From Thereva unica (lineage: Eukaryota; Arthropoda; Insecta; Diptera; Therevidae): a DNA stretch of 64,000 nucleotides. The notes under the pieces were generated by a model. The model saw nothing but the letters and a program-made list of their open reading frames with translations. It was not told where the DNA came from and ran no database searches. The position numbers were made by a program, and so were the translations under genes. Shown here piece after piece: positions 11,490 through 22,197 of this stretch (the stretch's first letter is position 1; every line of letters begins with the position of its first letter). Location: contig OX465281.1 of the NCBI GenBank assembly GCA_949987705.1, forward strand, positions 168,778,516 to 168,842,515, in the 5' to 3' direction.

Positions 11490-11921
11490 AGTGACGATCC
11501 TATGGATCTATCGACTTTGACACCAGCGCATTTCTTGAAAGGGTTCTACTCAGTTTTTCCGTTAGAAAAGTTGAACGAGTCGGATAAGGATCTTCGTTCA
11601 AAGTGGAACAAACGTCTTTGGATAATAAAATTCTTTTGGAAGCGATGGCGAACAGAATATCTTAATCAACTAAGGTCTGCGCATTTTTCAGCGAAAGGTT
11701 CTACATTCAACGTACAAGAAGGCGACGTTGTATTAGTGCATGATAATCTCACACCACGTCTTATATGGAAACTAGCGATCGTGGAGGCTATTTACCCAGG
11801 GCGCGATGGTAAGGTACGAGCTTGCGAGGTACGACTTCCTAATGGATCTAGACTTCGTCGGCCAATACAACTGCTATATCCATTAGAAATTTCGCGGCCG
11901 GAGGATGTGAAAAATTGCTAA
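11490..11921 (+). pseudogene. BEL/Pao pol C-terminus, unit 1
   Basis: The frame resumes after the insertion. It contains the post-core integrase region with the WNKRLW..FWKRWRTEYLNQL helix and the C-terminal small barrel (GDVVLVHD, RLIWKLAIVEAIYPG, RPIQLLYPLEI) typical of Pao integrases. It ends at a TAA at 11919. Separated from the rest of pol, it is not expressed as a functional protein. Confidence 0.9.
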
Positions 11922-12075
11922 TGGCAATACCATTTCATCTCACTGGAGAGTCAACGATTCCGTTCACACAGTGAATCAGCAGTTCCTTTTAGAACATCGA
12001 CGCGACAGCATTGTATTTAAATAAATTAACTTTATATCGAAATCTTGCGTTTTCCTTTAATCTCCCCAGTAGCTT
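11922..12075. other. Pao 3' flank, possible LTR remnant
   Basis: About 150 bp after the Pao stop with an AATAAA-containing stretch (TATTTAAATAAATTAAC). It could be the remnant of a 3' LTR, but no second LTR copy exists in the unit for comparison. Confidence 0.3.
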
Positions 12076-13344
12076 TTTTCGACATCCCCTAAGGGTGTGA
12101 AATGCGGTTTTTACAAACCGCTAAAGCTATAGGGCTGAAATTTTGACAGTGCATCCCTATATTGGCGTGGACATCCACTAAGAAGCGATTTTTCAAAATT
12201 CATCCCCTAAGGGGGTGAAACGGGGTTTATCCAAACCGCTAAAGTTATGGGGCTGAAATTTTAACAGTGCATTCCTGTAATGGCGTAGACTTCCACTATA
12301 AGGCGATTTTTCGAAATTTATCCCCTAAGGGGGTGAAATGGGTTTACCCAAACCTCTGGAGCTATAGGGCTGAAATTTTGACAGCGCATCCCTATAATGG
12401 CGTGAACATCCACTAAGAAGCGATTTTTCAAATTCATCCCCTAAGGGGGTGAAACGGGGTTTATCCAAACCGCTAAAGTTATAGGGCTGGAATTTTAACA
12501 GTGCATCCCTATAATGGAGTGGACATCCACTATAAGGCAATTTTTCGAAATTTATCCCCTAAGAGGGTGAAATGGGGTTTACCCAAACCGCTGGAGCTAT
12601 ATTGCTGAAATTTTGAACAGTGCATCCCCTTAATGACGTGGACATCCATTAAGAAACGATTTTTCGAAATTCATCCCCTGAGGGGGTTAAATGGGGTTAA
12701 GCCAAACCGCTGGAACTAAACGGCTGAAATTTTGACAGTGCATATCTATAGATAATGAAGTGGACATTTACTAAGAAGCGATTTTTCGAAATTCATCCCC
12801 TAAAGGGGTGAAATGGGGTTTCCAAATCACTGGAGCTACAGGGTTGAAATTTGGACAGTGCATCCCTGTAATGACGTGGACATCCACTAAGAGGCGATTA
12901 CTAGAAATGCATCCCCTAAGGGGATGAAATGGGGTTAACCCAAACCTCTGAAGCTGAAGGGCTGAAATTTTGACAGTGCATCCCTATAATCACGTAGAAA
13001 TGAATGACTCGAAATTCTCTTTATTTAATATTCATTTGTGATTGCTTCATAATTTCTTACATCCACGTAAATAGGCGAACAAACTTAACGAACGTTCGTC
13101 AAACCGTAAAATGTCACTTTTCTTGATGTCATATACATGCCAATCTCGGCTTCAAGACTTGCAGATTTGTTGAGCAGAGGTGATATTCGCAGCAATTTGT
13201 TTACCATATTTATTAAAAAATGCACTATAATAAACCCTTTTTAGGGATAATAACAGCTGACTTTTTTGTTGGTTTTTTTAAGGAAAACATTGCACATAAT
13301 AAACAGTTTTTAAAGGCGTTGCAAGGCACGCGGGTTTTATGCTA

Positions 13345-13345
<1 letters not shown>
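12076..13345. repeat. Helitron-like element with about eight 118-bp minisatellite units, unit 1
   Basis: The phrase CTGAAATTTTGACAGTGCATCC or a close variant recurs near 12135, 12254, 12371, 12488, 12603, 12724, 12844 and 12963, a period of about 118 bp, each with a CCCCTAAGGGG core. The block ends in CACGCGGGTTTTATGCTAG followed by TA repeats. A CTAG terminus next to a T-rich site is typical of non-autonomous Helitron-like repeats. No Rep/helicase gene is present. The repeat structure is directly visible; the class is inference. Confidence 0.6.

Positions 13346-13391
<46 letters not shown>
13346..13391. repeat. (TA)n microsatellite, unit 1
   Basis: A near-pure TA tract directly after the CTAG end of the minisatellite element. 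It is 20 bp shorter than in unit 2 and 6 bp shorter than in unit 3. Confidence 0.95.
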
Positions 13392-13859
13392 TAGGGTGGC
13401 CCTTATTTGCAAAAGTGCTTCAATTTTGGGTCTCGCCCCCTATAAATATGCGAATAGGCAAAAAACTAAGAAATTTAAAATTTTAGACAAATCGGGAAAG
13501 ATTTAGAGGTCGCTCATGGCGAACGAAATCTTAAAAAATGATGATTTTTTATATTCTTTCATTTTGTTTACCCCTAATTACCATTTTATCAGACCTAAAA
13601 GAGTCAATTAATATTTTTTATCCATTCTATAGCCATTATTTTTTATCCATTCTATAACCTAGTTTGGTACTATAATTTTTCTTGTTCATTAGTGTGAGAA
13701 CCAGATGTCACTTGCTTATTCCGAATTTCCGAAATTTGAGTGTTAAAGTTGAAGTAGAGCCAACTTTAACTGATGTTCTCAAATTTTGACTTGAGATGGA
13801 AATAGAGAATTAGGCAGTGGAATGAGCGGGACGAAACATAAAATAAATCCACTTTCTCA
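13392..13859. other. Unassigned stretch before Pao gag, unit 1
   Basis: No gene. It contains a duplicated phrase TTTTTTATCCATTCTATA (about 13614 and 13649) and a small inverted repeat AAAGTTG..CAACTTT near 13745-13770. A stop codon at 13839 in the Pao gag frame shows that the gag N-terminus is absent, not hidden here. Confidence 0.5.
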
Positions 13860-15071
13860 TTGTGCACGAGGCATAAAGGTCATACTTCGAAATTTTGCCG
13901 AGCAAAGGAATTAAAGTGTACACGATGTCATGGAAGGCATGCAACGTCTATGTGTGAAGCAACAGAAAATCGTGCAGTTGCAATGACTAATCAATCAAAA
14001 ACAGAAGTTAATGCGAGTTGTTCCAAACAAACACTAAACCTTTGCTCCACAAACTCAAGCAGTTTAACCGGTGTTTATTTACAAACCGCACGCGCATTTG
14101 TGACAGGTTCGGAGAATTCATCAAGAATTTTTGTGCGACTTATTATTGACGGCGGTAGCCAAAGAACATACATTAAACAAAGTGTATCGCGCAAGCTTAA
14201 CTTACCAGTGGTTGGTGTGCAAAATGTCAGAATTTCCACTTTTGGAAATAAAAAGCGTCCTCAGCGAGAAACGTGTAATTTAGTGCGTTTTAATATCCAA
14301 AGCCAATATGGTGACAAGTGTGTTAGTTTGGTTGCCTTGGAGGTAGAAGAAATTTGTGAAGACGTTCTTATGGAACCTTGTTCCACAGAGGTTGAGTTTA
14401 CAAGATTCAAATTAGCTGACGTTAGCTTAGTTGGAGACCAATTAGAGAACGGTATCTGCATTTTAATAGGTTCAGATAATTATTGGAATGTCATTACAGG
14501 TGAACATGAGCGAATTACTCACAATCTTACAGCTGTCAACACAATATTTGGATGGACATTGCAAGGCCCCGCTAAAGACGCATTTTCTGAAAATATTTCT
14601 TCCTTGTCAACAATAGTATTGCACAGTAATATACATCAGGAATTCTCAGATACAAAATTTTGGGATCTAGAGACAATTGGCATTGTTGATAAACACGAAT
14701 CCAAAACAATTTCAACTGACGACATAAATAAATTTATTAGCAAAAAGGGAAGTCGCTATGAAGGAAGGTTGCTTTGGAAGCAGGAAAATTCCGCCATTGA
14801 TAATAATCGTGAAGGTGCACAATCAAGGTTCGCAAATTTGATACGGAAACTAGTGCGAGAACCAGAGAAATTGTTAGAATATGAAAAGGCAATGAATGAA
14901 CTTTTATCTAATGGAATTGCGGAGAAAGTTGAAGATTGTAAGAGTAATGAATCACGTACATTTTTTCTTCCTCACAGAGCAGTTTATCGAGACGATAAGG
15001 CCACCTCCAAGGTACGAATAGTATTTGATGCTTCTGCACATTATAAAAATTGCGCTTCGTTAAATGATCTG
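13860..15071 (+). pseudogene. BEL/Pao gag C-terminus, protease and RT start, unit 1
   Basis: The frame begins inside the nucleocapsid zinc-knuckle region (RHKGHTSKFC, KCTRCHGRHATSMC). It continues through the aspartic protease (LIIDGGSQRTYIKQSVSRKL) and the pro-RT linker, and ends in the first reverse-transcriptase motif (KVRIVFDASAHYKN). At 15069-15071 the CTG codon is where Harbinger inserted; the same frame resumes at 8767 and 29899. The apparent start at 13860 is a TTG after an in-frame stop at 13839, so most of Gag and the 5' LTR are missing. The element could not package itself even without the Harbinger. Confidence 0.9.
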
Positions 15072-15089
15072 GGGGTCTAAAAAGGCCAC
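15072..15089 (+). repeat. Left TIR of Harbinger copy 1
   Basis: 18 bp, identical in inverted orientation to 29881-29898. The inner part (AAAAAGGCCAC) is echoed at about 15161-15175 as AAAATGGCCGTTTTT. Confidence 0.93.
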
Positions 15090-15438
15090 ATTGGGTGAAA
15101 CGTCTATAATATGATTCATTTGGTGAATTCTAGCAGATCTTTAGCAGTTCTGCTAAAAATCGTAAAATGGCCGTTTTTATAAATGATTCGTAAACGATTC
15201 ATATCATCTAGAGAATCATATTTGGCAAAGACATTGCCAGACAAAAAATTTAGTGACGTGGCTATAATATTTGGGTCTATCAAACCAACATTACTAATAT
15301 CAACAAACAAAGTAACCTTTGTAATTACAATTCAAGTGGAATATAGGAATTTTAAGTGTTTAAAAAAACGTGATTTTTCGGGAAAAAAAGTGGCAGTATG
15401 TGTTCGAAATTGGAAGAAACACGAAAAGTCCGCAACAA
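15090..15438 (+). promoter_or_regulatory. Harbinger left subterminal region and possible 5' exon, copy 1
   Basis: Contains repeated TATGATTC / GAATCATA motifs (about 15110, 15183, 15196 and 15213) that also cluster at the right end (29798-29816). Such subterminal repeats are where Harbinger Myb-like protein or transposase is expected to bind. An 89-codon frame from 15183 reaches a GTGAGT donor at 15439. Joined to the acceptor at 25673 it stays in frame with the Myb-like ATG. I treat it as promoter plus 5' UTR, with possible coding extension. Confidence 0.45.
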
Positions 15439-15450
15439 GTGAGTATTATT

Positions 15451-16207
15451 AACTTCCCAGTATAGGAAGTTATTGTAATCGGTCCGAAAATCGAAATCGA
15501 AAATTTCAACGTATTTTCATCTTTCAAGGTCCCAGGAGCATTTTAAGCAAAAAATTGGGAGGAAGTATGTGTGTGTGTGTGTGTGTGTGTATGTGCGTAC
15601 GGATGTGGTCATTTTTTCCTGCACGATATCGCGCGAACCAAAACTGATATCGACTTCGTTGAGGTGTCGTTTGAAGCGTATTAACCGAAATATGATCTGA
15701 AAAGATTTTCATGAAATTCGGTCCAGCCGTTTTTTTGTTTAAGCGGCGTAAGTGATTTTTGTACCTGCACGATATCGCCCGAACCACGAAAGATATTGAC
15801 TTACTTGAGGTGCCGTTCGAAGCGTATTAGCGACAATATAATCTGAAAAGATTTTTATAATATTAGGTCCAGCGGTTTTTGGTAAAATGACTTAAGTGAT
15901 TTTTGTACTTGCACAATACCGCGCGAACTAAAAACTATATCGACTTCATTGAGGCGCCAAAAAACATTAATACATCAATTTTATATACATTTTCGTCATC
16001 CTAATCTTGTAATTGCGCACATTTAGTTTGACATTTTAGCGAAAATATTGATAAACAATTGTGACAAATTCTCGGTATTATGCATATATATTCTATATTG
16101 CCTATTGTTCATTTATTATTAAAATATCCAATCATATATTCAACATCCATCATACTGGGAAGTTGATCGTGTGGACCGAAAGGGTCGAACCCACATCCCA
16201 ACTAGTT
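15451..16207. mobile_element. Element A, first copy, unit 1
   Basis: Starts AACTTCCCAGTAT and has the inverse ATACTGGGAAGTT at 16152-16164, followed by a 43-bp tail ending CCCAACTAGTT shared with copy A2. It contains a GT microsatellite and about 2.4 units of a 146-bp repeat (starts near 15620, 15766 and 15910) built around TGCACGATATCGC. Open frames inside it are repeat artefacts with no known domain. The superfamily is unknown. Confidence 0.7.
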
Positions 16208-18270
16208 ATTATTATTATTATTGTTGAGGGGCGCTACAGCGGGCACTGCGACCAATTTTGTTTGATATATTGTACCATCCCCGTCTTTAAAAACCATCAA
16301 GGTTAAGGCTTCTGAGGTAGCCTAAAACTGATTTCGGGTTGCTGTCCCAAATCTTCCTGGGAGTAGGGAAGTCACGATGGAGGAGACTCAGTCTTTTCCT
16401 CACTGTAGCCTCACAGTCGCACATCAAGTGCTCCGCAGTTTCGGGAGCTGCCCCGCAGAATCGACAGCCACAGTCGTCCACCAGACCTATTTTGATTAGG
16501 TGATAGTTAAGCGAACAGTGGCCCGTCAGGAGCTCTGTTATTATTTTTAGCTCCCACCTATTGAGATTTAAAAGTTTGCCCGCCCTTAGCTTTATCGATT
16601 TGGATGAATCTTTTAGCTTGACGAGCACCCTGGGTCCTAGACCAGCATTGAAGAAACATCTGGTCAACCCAATTCTTTATGGCCATTTTTACGTGGCAGC
16701 TTGCTAAGCTACAGAAAGGTTCCAGACCAATAGGTAATGAGTTTGCGTCTGCTCTAGCCAGGCTATCGGCAATCTCATTACCAATGTGACCTTCGTGGCC
16801 CGGAATCCACATCAGCGTGACACTATTGTTCTGCTGAGGAATTTCAGGGATTGAAGACAATCCAGGACAGTCTTTGATGAGACCCTGTGCGATTTAATGG
16901 CCAGCAGTGCAGCTTGACTGTCCGAGAAAATAACAATTTTAGAGCTATTTGGAGCTCTATTAATACAAGTCTGAGCACACACCTGGATGGCGAGTACCTC
17001 AGCCTGAAAAACAGTGGGGGTAGTGCCCAAAGCCATGGATATTTTGCTCCTTGGGCCATAAATGCCCACAATACCCCTTTATCGGTTTTGGAACCGTCTG
17101 TGTACCAAAAGGCCGTGCTTCCTCTAAAGAGAGGCCTGCCATGTTGCCACTCTGACCTACTTCGAATAATCGTCGTAAACGGTTTGTCAAAGTCAAGAGT
17201 AGCAGGAATGGTATCGGACAAAGATATCATTGGCTCCAAGTTCATCTCCTTGAGGATCGATAAATGATCCAGCAGGTCTCCTGGCTTAAAGGAGAATAGC
17301 TCCCGTAGACGCAGTGCCCCTGCCAGAGCCTCCTTTTTCACCACCAGGTGTAGCGGAGGAAGGCTCAGTAGGGCCTCCATAGCCACAGTCGGATAGGTGC
17401 TTTTGGCCCCTGTGATACCAAGACAGGCCAGTCTTTGCACCCTGGCCAGCTTAATCATAGCACCCTTTTGTTTGGTCTTAGCTCACCATGCGATGGATGC
17501 ATATGTGATCATGGGCCTTACGACCGTAGTATATAGCCAGAACATTAACCTAGGTTTAAGACCCCGGGTTTTTCCTACAAATTGGCGACAAACATGGAGA
17601 GATGCAGTTGCTTTGGCAGTTACTCTCTCAATTTGAGATTTCCAGGAGAGCTTTTAATCCAGGATTATGCCTAGATATTTAGCCTCCTTTGAGAAACCTA
17701 TTTCTTTGCCGTCCAAAGAGGGAGCTTTTAAGTTTAGCTTCCTTCTATTAGTAAACGGTACGATGACAGTTTTCTGTGGGTTAATACCCAGATTCTTGCT
17801 ACGGCACCAGCTATGCACATGTGACAAAGCGGCTTGCATGAGGTCTGAAACGGTGCTATCATGATCGCCGCTAATCGTTATGACGATATCGTCTGCATAG
17901 GCCTGTGTTTTAAATCCACGGTTATTCAGGTCGGCAAGAAGTTCGTCGATCACGATTGACCATAGGAGGGGTGATAGAACGCCCCCTTGAGGACAACCTT
18001 TAGCAGCAATTACCGTAATCAATTCATCTCAGCAGTTATCAATCTGCTGCTGAGAAGCGACGTGATCCATCTCGCAGTGGGGCGAAGAATGCCTTTTTTA
18101 CTGCTGCTTCATTGATCGCGTCGAAGGTAACGTTGTCAAACGCACCTTCAACGTCTGCAAAGGCGCAGAGAGAGATTTCCTTGGCCCTGAGGGATTTCTC
18201 AATATCTCTCACTAGAACATGAATGGCAGTCTCTGTAGATCTGCCCGGCCGGTTAAGGTATTCTCTAAGT
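16208..18270 (-). pseudogene. I/LOA-type non-LTR retrotransposon fragment, unit 1
   Basis: On the minus strand, 5' to 3': RT with FADVEGAFDNV (near 18150), CPQGGVLSPLLW (near 17990) and catalytic YADD (near 17895). Then the thumb, RNase H (YTDGSKTDKG near 17090, FSDSQAALLA near 16915, GHEGHIGNEIADSLA near 16770) and a C-terminal Cys-His cluster (CRFCGAAPETAEHLMCDC near 16430). The 3' tail is (AAT)n at 16208-16224 against element A. Breaks: a stop near 17484 and frameshifts near 17060, 16860 and 16660. The 5' half, including endonuclease, is missing. RNase H downstream of RT supports the I/LOA group. It is dead. Confidence 0.85.
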
Positions 18271-18310
18271 TAAGGTATTAGATTTAGTTTCTCTTCCCGG
18301 AGAAACATCT

Positions 18311-18530
18311 GAAACAATTATTAGTTCAATTATTGATATATTGAGAAAAAATAATCTCACAAATAAATTAGTAGCGTACTGCGCAGACAACACAAATACA
18401 AATTTTGGAGGTGTACATCGATGAAGAAAGAATAATGTTTTTTCTCGTTTACAAACTGAATTAAATCGACCAATTGTTGGAGTAGGATGTGCGGCTCATA
18501 TAATAGTCCGGGCGCTGGAGCATTTCCAGT
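18311..18530 (+). pseudogene. hAT-type transposase fragment, unit 1
   Basis: Plus-strand translation contains VAYCADNTNTNFGGV and GVGCAAHIIVRALEH, characteristic of hAT-derived transposase-like proteins of the DUF4371/ZMYM type. A TGA interrupts the frame near 18420. Only about 70 codons remain. The opposite-strand open frame over the same bases has no recognisable domain and is a shadow. Confidence 0.65.
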
Positions 18531-19255
18531 GGTTTTGGCGTGATATAACGGACTTTTTTGGTGGAATCGGTCAGAAATGATATCCTCAACAATATTTAGG
18601 GGGTGCGCAAGCATGAAACTCCCAGGAAAACTTGTGGTAGCCCAAAAACTGAAAAATTCACTAAACATTCCCTCTTTTTTTACCTTTCTTGTTAAATATC
18701 TCTTAACGAAGGCTTCTAGGTGAAAAATTTATTGAGCATGTTTTGTTCGTTATTGGATTTGCTAAAACTTACCCTAAGGTGGATTTTTGAAATTTGAATT
18801 TTTGCATTGCAAAATTGTCGAAAACCGCGTAAAAAAGTACCTCACTTTAAAGTTAGCACAAGGAAAGAAGAAATCATTATCTTCCAATTTAATTTTGGAA
18901 TTAGATAGTTAAAGGCATGATTAACTTATATCCAATACCCGATCACGGTCGGTCAAATAGTTTTTGCATAATGAATTTTGCAATTAAGTGAATTTAAAAA
19001 GTTAAATTTGTTACTGCGCCAAATGAAAAACTCCCATGTTGGTCCTGATTTTTTTACGTATGCTCTAAGACTCTCTTTACAATATCCAATCATTAAAATT
19101 CTGGTATTTAAATTTTTTTATGGTTTTTAATTTTTTTAAGATTTTTGGCAAAAAACTGCAACTAAGGCGTTTTTAATACGCTTTTATTAGCTTCACTTAA
19201 CTATGTAATAAAATCTTGGAAGTTAAATTCGACCCACTTCCCGGTTTCCGATTAA
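18531..19255. other. Unassigned AT-rich stretch, unit 1
   Basis: No coding signal or terminal repeats that I can support. The right part (around 19160-19255) leads into the repeat that follows, with a TTTTATTAGCTTCACTTAACT phrase often seen at edges of insect interspersed repeats. Confidence 0.4.
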
Positions 19256-19700
19256 GCTGAAATTTTGCATACATGTTTAGTTTGGATGACAATGCAATCT
19301 GACCATTTAAAAAAAAAAATCAAGATGGCGGTTCCAAGATGGCGGCCGAATTTTGCGATTGTTCTCCCCGACCCCCGATATGGGTATCTAATGAAAGGGT
19401 ATGACAAGTAGAATACAATTTACTATGTGATGACATTCAAAATTCAAAATAGCGACTAACACAAAATGGCGGACTATGGCTTTCTTTACAACCCACTCGT
19501 TATGGGTATCTAATGAAAGGATATGACAAGTAGAATACTATTATCTATGTGGTGTCACTCCAAATTCAAAATGACGGGCGAAACCAAATGACGACGAACC
19601 CAAAATATGGATCACCTTTTTCTTTACAACGCGCTTGGAATGGGTATCAAATAAAAGCTTATGAAGAGTGTAGTACAGTAAGCTGAGTGACATCATTTTA
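19256..19700. repeat. Family B tandem repeat (ATGGGTATC..AATGAAAGG units), unit 1
   Basis: About three degenerate units of roughly 120 bp carry ATGGGTATCTAATGAAAGG, a GACAAGTAGAATAC phrase and a CAAGATGGCGG-type phrase. The same phrases occur inverted at 27460-27560, next to a second foldback, so both are parts of one interspersed family. Confidence 0.65.
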
Positions 19701-19780
19701 AATCTAATATGGGAGAATACATATAAAAATACCTGGTTGCCTGTAAAGTCCGTATACGGGCGAAGTTTTTACGTGACAAC

Positions 19781-19875
19781 GTCTTGAGACTTGAGAGTTG
19801 AGAGTTGAGACTTGGGACTTGAGACTTGAGACTTGAGACTTGAGAGCTGACAGTTGAGACTTAAGACTTGAGACT
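19781..19875. repeat. Heptanucleotide minisatellite (GACTTGA)n, unit 1
   Basis: About thirteen imperfect copies of a 7-bp unit GACTTGA/GAGTTGA. Because 7 is not a multiple of 3, every frame reads as a 7-residue repeat. The minus frame gives LKSQVSS-like repeats, which imitate a coiled coil but are not evidence of a gene. Confidence 0.85.
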
Positions 19876-19995
19876 CGAACAGAGCGATGAGTCATAAGGT
19901 AACGGAGAATTTGCTGATAACTTTTTTGCGAATGACTCCCAGGGTATACCGATGTATAAGACGTTGTCACATCAATAGACTAAAAAGTAGAAAAT

Positions 19996-20350
19996 AAAAA
20001 AAATAGTTTAAAAAAACTAAAAAATACGCTTTTATTTTAAAATGAACTAAAAAGTAAAAAATAATTTTGAATGTAAAGTTTTTATTGCTTCAGCTAGTAT
20101 ATGGAAACAACCTACCTTTCAAAATGTAAAAAAGCGTGGGGCGAAAAGTTCCGATGTTAATAAAATATGTGTTATATATATATGAATATATGTAGGTAAA
20201 GAGCCCCACGATTTTTTACATTTTGAAAGGTAGGTTGTTTCCATATACTAGCTGAAGCAATAAAAACTTTATATTCAAAATTTTTTTTACTTTTTAGTTC
20301 ATTTTAAAATAAAAGCGTATTTTTTAGTTTTTTTAAACTATTTTTTTTTT
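19996..20350. repeat. Foldback element FB1, unit 1
   Basis: Two arms of about 145 bp (19996-20140 and 20202-20350) are near-perfect inverted copies around a loop of about 60 bp. Arms include TAGTTTAAAAAAACTAAAAAA, CTAAAAAGTAAAAAATA and AAACAACCTACCTTTCAAAA. No coding capacity. The phrase CTAAAAAGTAAAAAATA is shared with FB2. Confidence 0.85.
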
Positions 20351-20735
20351 CCACAAAAATTGCTAACTCGACGACGCCAGAAATGCTAGGCGCGTTTCAA
20401 ATTCGCTCGAAAAAGGACTCAGTTTTTATTGCACCAATTTAGCAGCTTTTTTTTAAATTTGGGTAGCGAATCAAAAAGGCTTTATTTTACTGGATGCATC
20501 GATATGGACAAATTTTGTTCAGACTAGTAGAGGCCGAGTAGTAGCTTAGAGCGTGGTGTTCGTACAATTGCTCAATACAAAGGATGTCATTGTGAGTTTC
20601 TAGACTAATATTCATTCAGCAGCAGCAGAGCCGGTTCTACAAGTTAATCTACACTGGTATTCTTTCATCGCGAGTAACTCCAGCGGGAGAGCTAGCGACG
20701 GGTTACACTGGTAACCCAAGAATTCTTTAATGAGT
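20351..20735. other. Unassigned stretch, unit 1
   Basis: Mixed-composition DNA with a (CAG)4-like run near 20618. No gene recognised. Confidence 0.4.
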
Positions 20736-21185
20736 TAAGAATAGTGATGTACCAAAATGGTCATTCAGTTTTTTCCTCCAAGCTTCTCGCTCACTGGCTA
20801 GAGTCCTCCAATTTCTTACGCCCAACAGGTGTTCAGCGTCTGTATTTACGGCAGCTTTTCCTCGGCCATCCTGTCACCGATTATGATTCCCTTATATATT
20901 CTCTTCACTCTTAAGATTTTTCTCTCAAAAGCTGCTAATTAGTTTGCGACTTTTTGAGAGGGTCATTGTCCACGTCTTCGAGTCACAACAAGCCTCAGGC
21001 CTTATAAGAGATTTGTATAGTTCAAATTTAGTTTTCCTGTATAGCAATCTTGATTGGAGTACTTTACGCAGTGAATAAAAACGTTGATTGCCCTGTTGTA
21101 TTCTGCTTTTAATTTCCTCCAGCTCTTCGTTTGTTGACGACACTATTGTTCCTAGGTATTTAAAGCTCTTCACTACCTCTATATT
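20736..21185 (-). pseudogene. RTE-like non-LTR retrotransposon 3' fragment, unit 1
   Basis: Minus-strand reading gives FKYLGTIVSSTNEELEEIKS then RLLYRKTKFELYKSLIRP, the conserved post-palm region of RTE/CR1-type polyproteins. After a deletion/frameshift near 20870 comes the C-terminus LGVRNWRTLASEREAWRKKL. Everything upstream, including endonuclease and RT palm, is missing. Confidence 0.8.
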
Positions 21186-21985
21186 GGTCTTGCAGTCTTG
21201 TCTTCGTCTTGTACATTAAGCAAAACCAAGAATAAGACTAACATTTAGCTATGCTCGCAAGACCAAGACCAAGACTTAGCCGTGCTCGCAAGACTAAAGC
21301 CAAGACTATATCAGTTTTGTCTTCTTCACTAGTTATGAAGATTTTAATTTTGAAGTTTTGGATTAATTTTAAATGTTTTAACGTTTCGTGCAGCGAGCCG
21401 CACCGCGTCCCAGCTACATAGTAACAAAAAAAAAAAATTCAAACAAAATTCGGTAATTTTTCTAATTTGTAGGATTTGAAAATAATACCTACCTACCTAA
21501 AATTCTTACCAAAATTGGAAATGATTATTTGTTAAAAAACAACTTTATTAGCATAAAATCAAATCAGAAAAATGTTATATCAACGCCAGAATTTTGAAAA
21601 TAATTATTTTATAGCTTTATAGTTTTCTGGTGTCAATATATAGTTCTTTTCGCGGTGAATTAATTTTTTCTGGCTTCACGTTTCTGTTTCTGGTTTCACG
21701 TTTTAAGGTGAAAATAGTCACCTCCTAAAAGCAATTAAGAAGTTGTAAGAAATAATATAAGCTAAATAAATAATTTTGACCGGCTAGATCGGCAAAATAC
21801 CCTAAAATTAAATAACACATAAAAATTGTGTGGACGTTATTCATAGGAAATATTCCAAGCTTTCTTTGGAAAAAGAGTACATGCGAATTTTATGGAGAAA
21901 AAGGTAGTTGAAGTCGAAATATTTGATAAAAAAAAAAATTTTGGCTTTGAGGACTCATAACTCTGAAATTTGGTAGGGAACCGAA
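21186..21985. other. Unassigned stretch with short direct repeat, unit 1
   Basis: Two imperfect 40-bp direct repeats (about 21247-21282 and 21283-21320: TGCTCGCAAGACCAAGAC and TGCTCGCAAGACTAAAGC). The rest is AT-rich with no gene recognised. Confidence 0.4.
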
Positions 21986-22197
21986 AGTGCTGCTACATTC
22001 CTACGGTGGCTCAGGGGGTCGATGGTGGAGCAGGCGGTGTCGTCATCAATTAACTTGAGTGCCCTTTTTTGCACCTTATCTAACCATGTCAAGGTGGTTA
22101 TTGGGGCGCCGCCCTAAACGAGGGAGTTATATTCGAGAAGAGGCCGAATGTAGGATTTATAAGTAACAGCACGGGCCGATGGCAGGAGGAGGAACTT
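21986..22197 (-). pseudogene. CR1/Jockey-group LINE fragment, second copy, unit 1
   Basis: Closely similar to 22600-22815 of the neighbouring LINE in the same orientation, covering part of the RT C-terminal region. It ends exactly where the neighbour's A-tail begins, so the neighbour appears to have inserted into, or beside, a relative. Confidence 0.75.

Noticed and set aside
12076..13345. CRISPR-like array, because repeats are regularly spaced
   Set aside because: The whole 118-bp unit is repeated with no distinct unique spacers, and the context is a eukaryotic transposon region.
14261..14461. Minus-strand frame inside Pao gag/protease
   Set aside because: Shadow of the well-supported plus-strand frame; no domain.
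15524..15787. Minus-strand frame beginning MVRAISCRYKNHLRRL, repeated in all element A copies
   Set aside because: It is a translation of the 146-bp repeat and the GT microsatellite (a His-Thr run at the end), with no known domain; identical logic applies at 24652, 36699, 45806 and 57836.
16887..17267. Plus-strand 126-codon frame opposite the I/LOA fragment
   Set aside because: It is the antisense shadow of a recognisable RT/RNase H region.
19704..19970. Frame with LKSQVSS heptads resembling a coiled coil
   Set aside because: The heptad pattern is produced by a 7-bp DNA repeat, which gives a 7-residue repeat in any frame; the flanks are non-coding.
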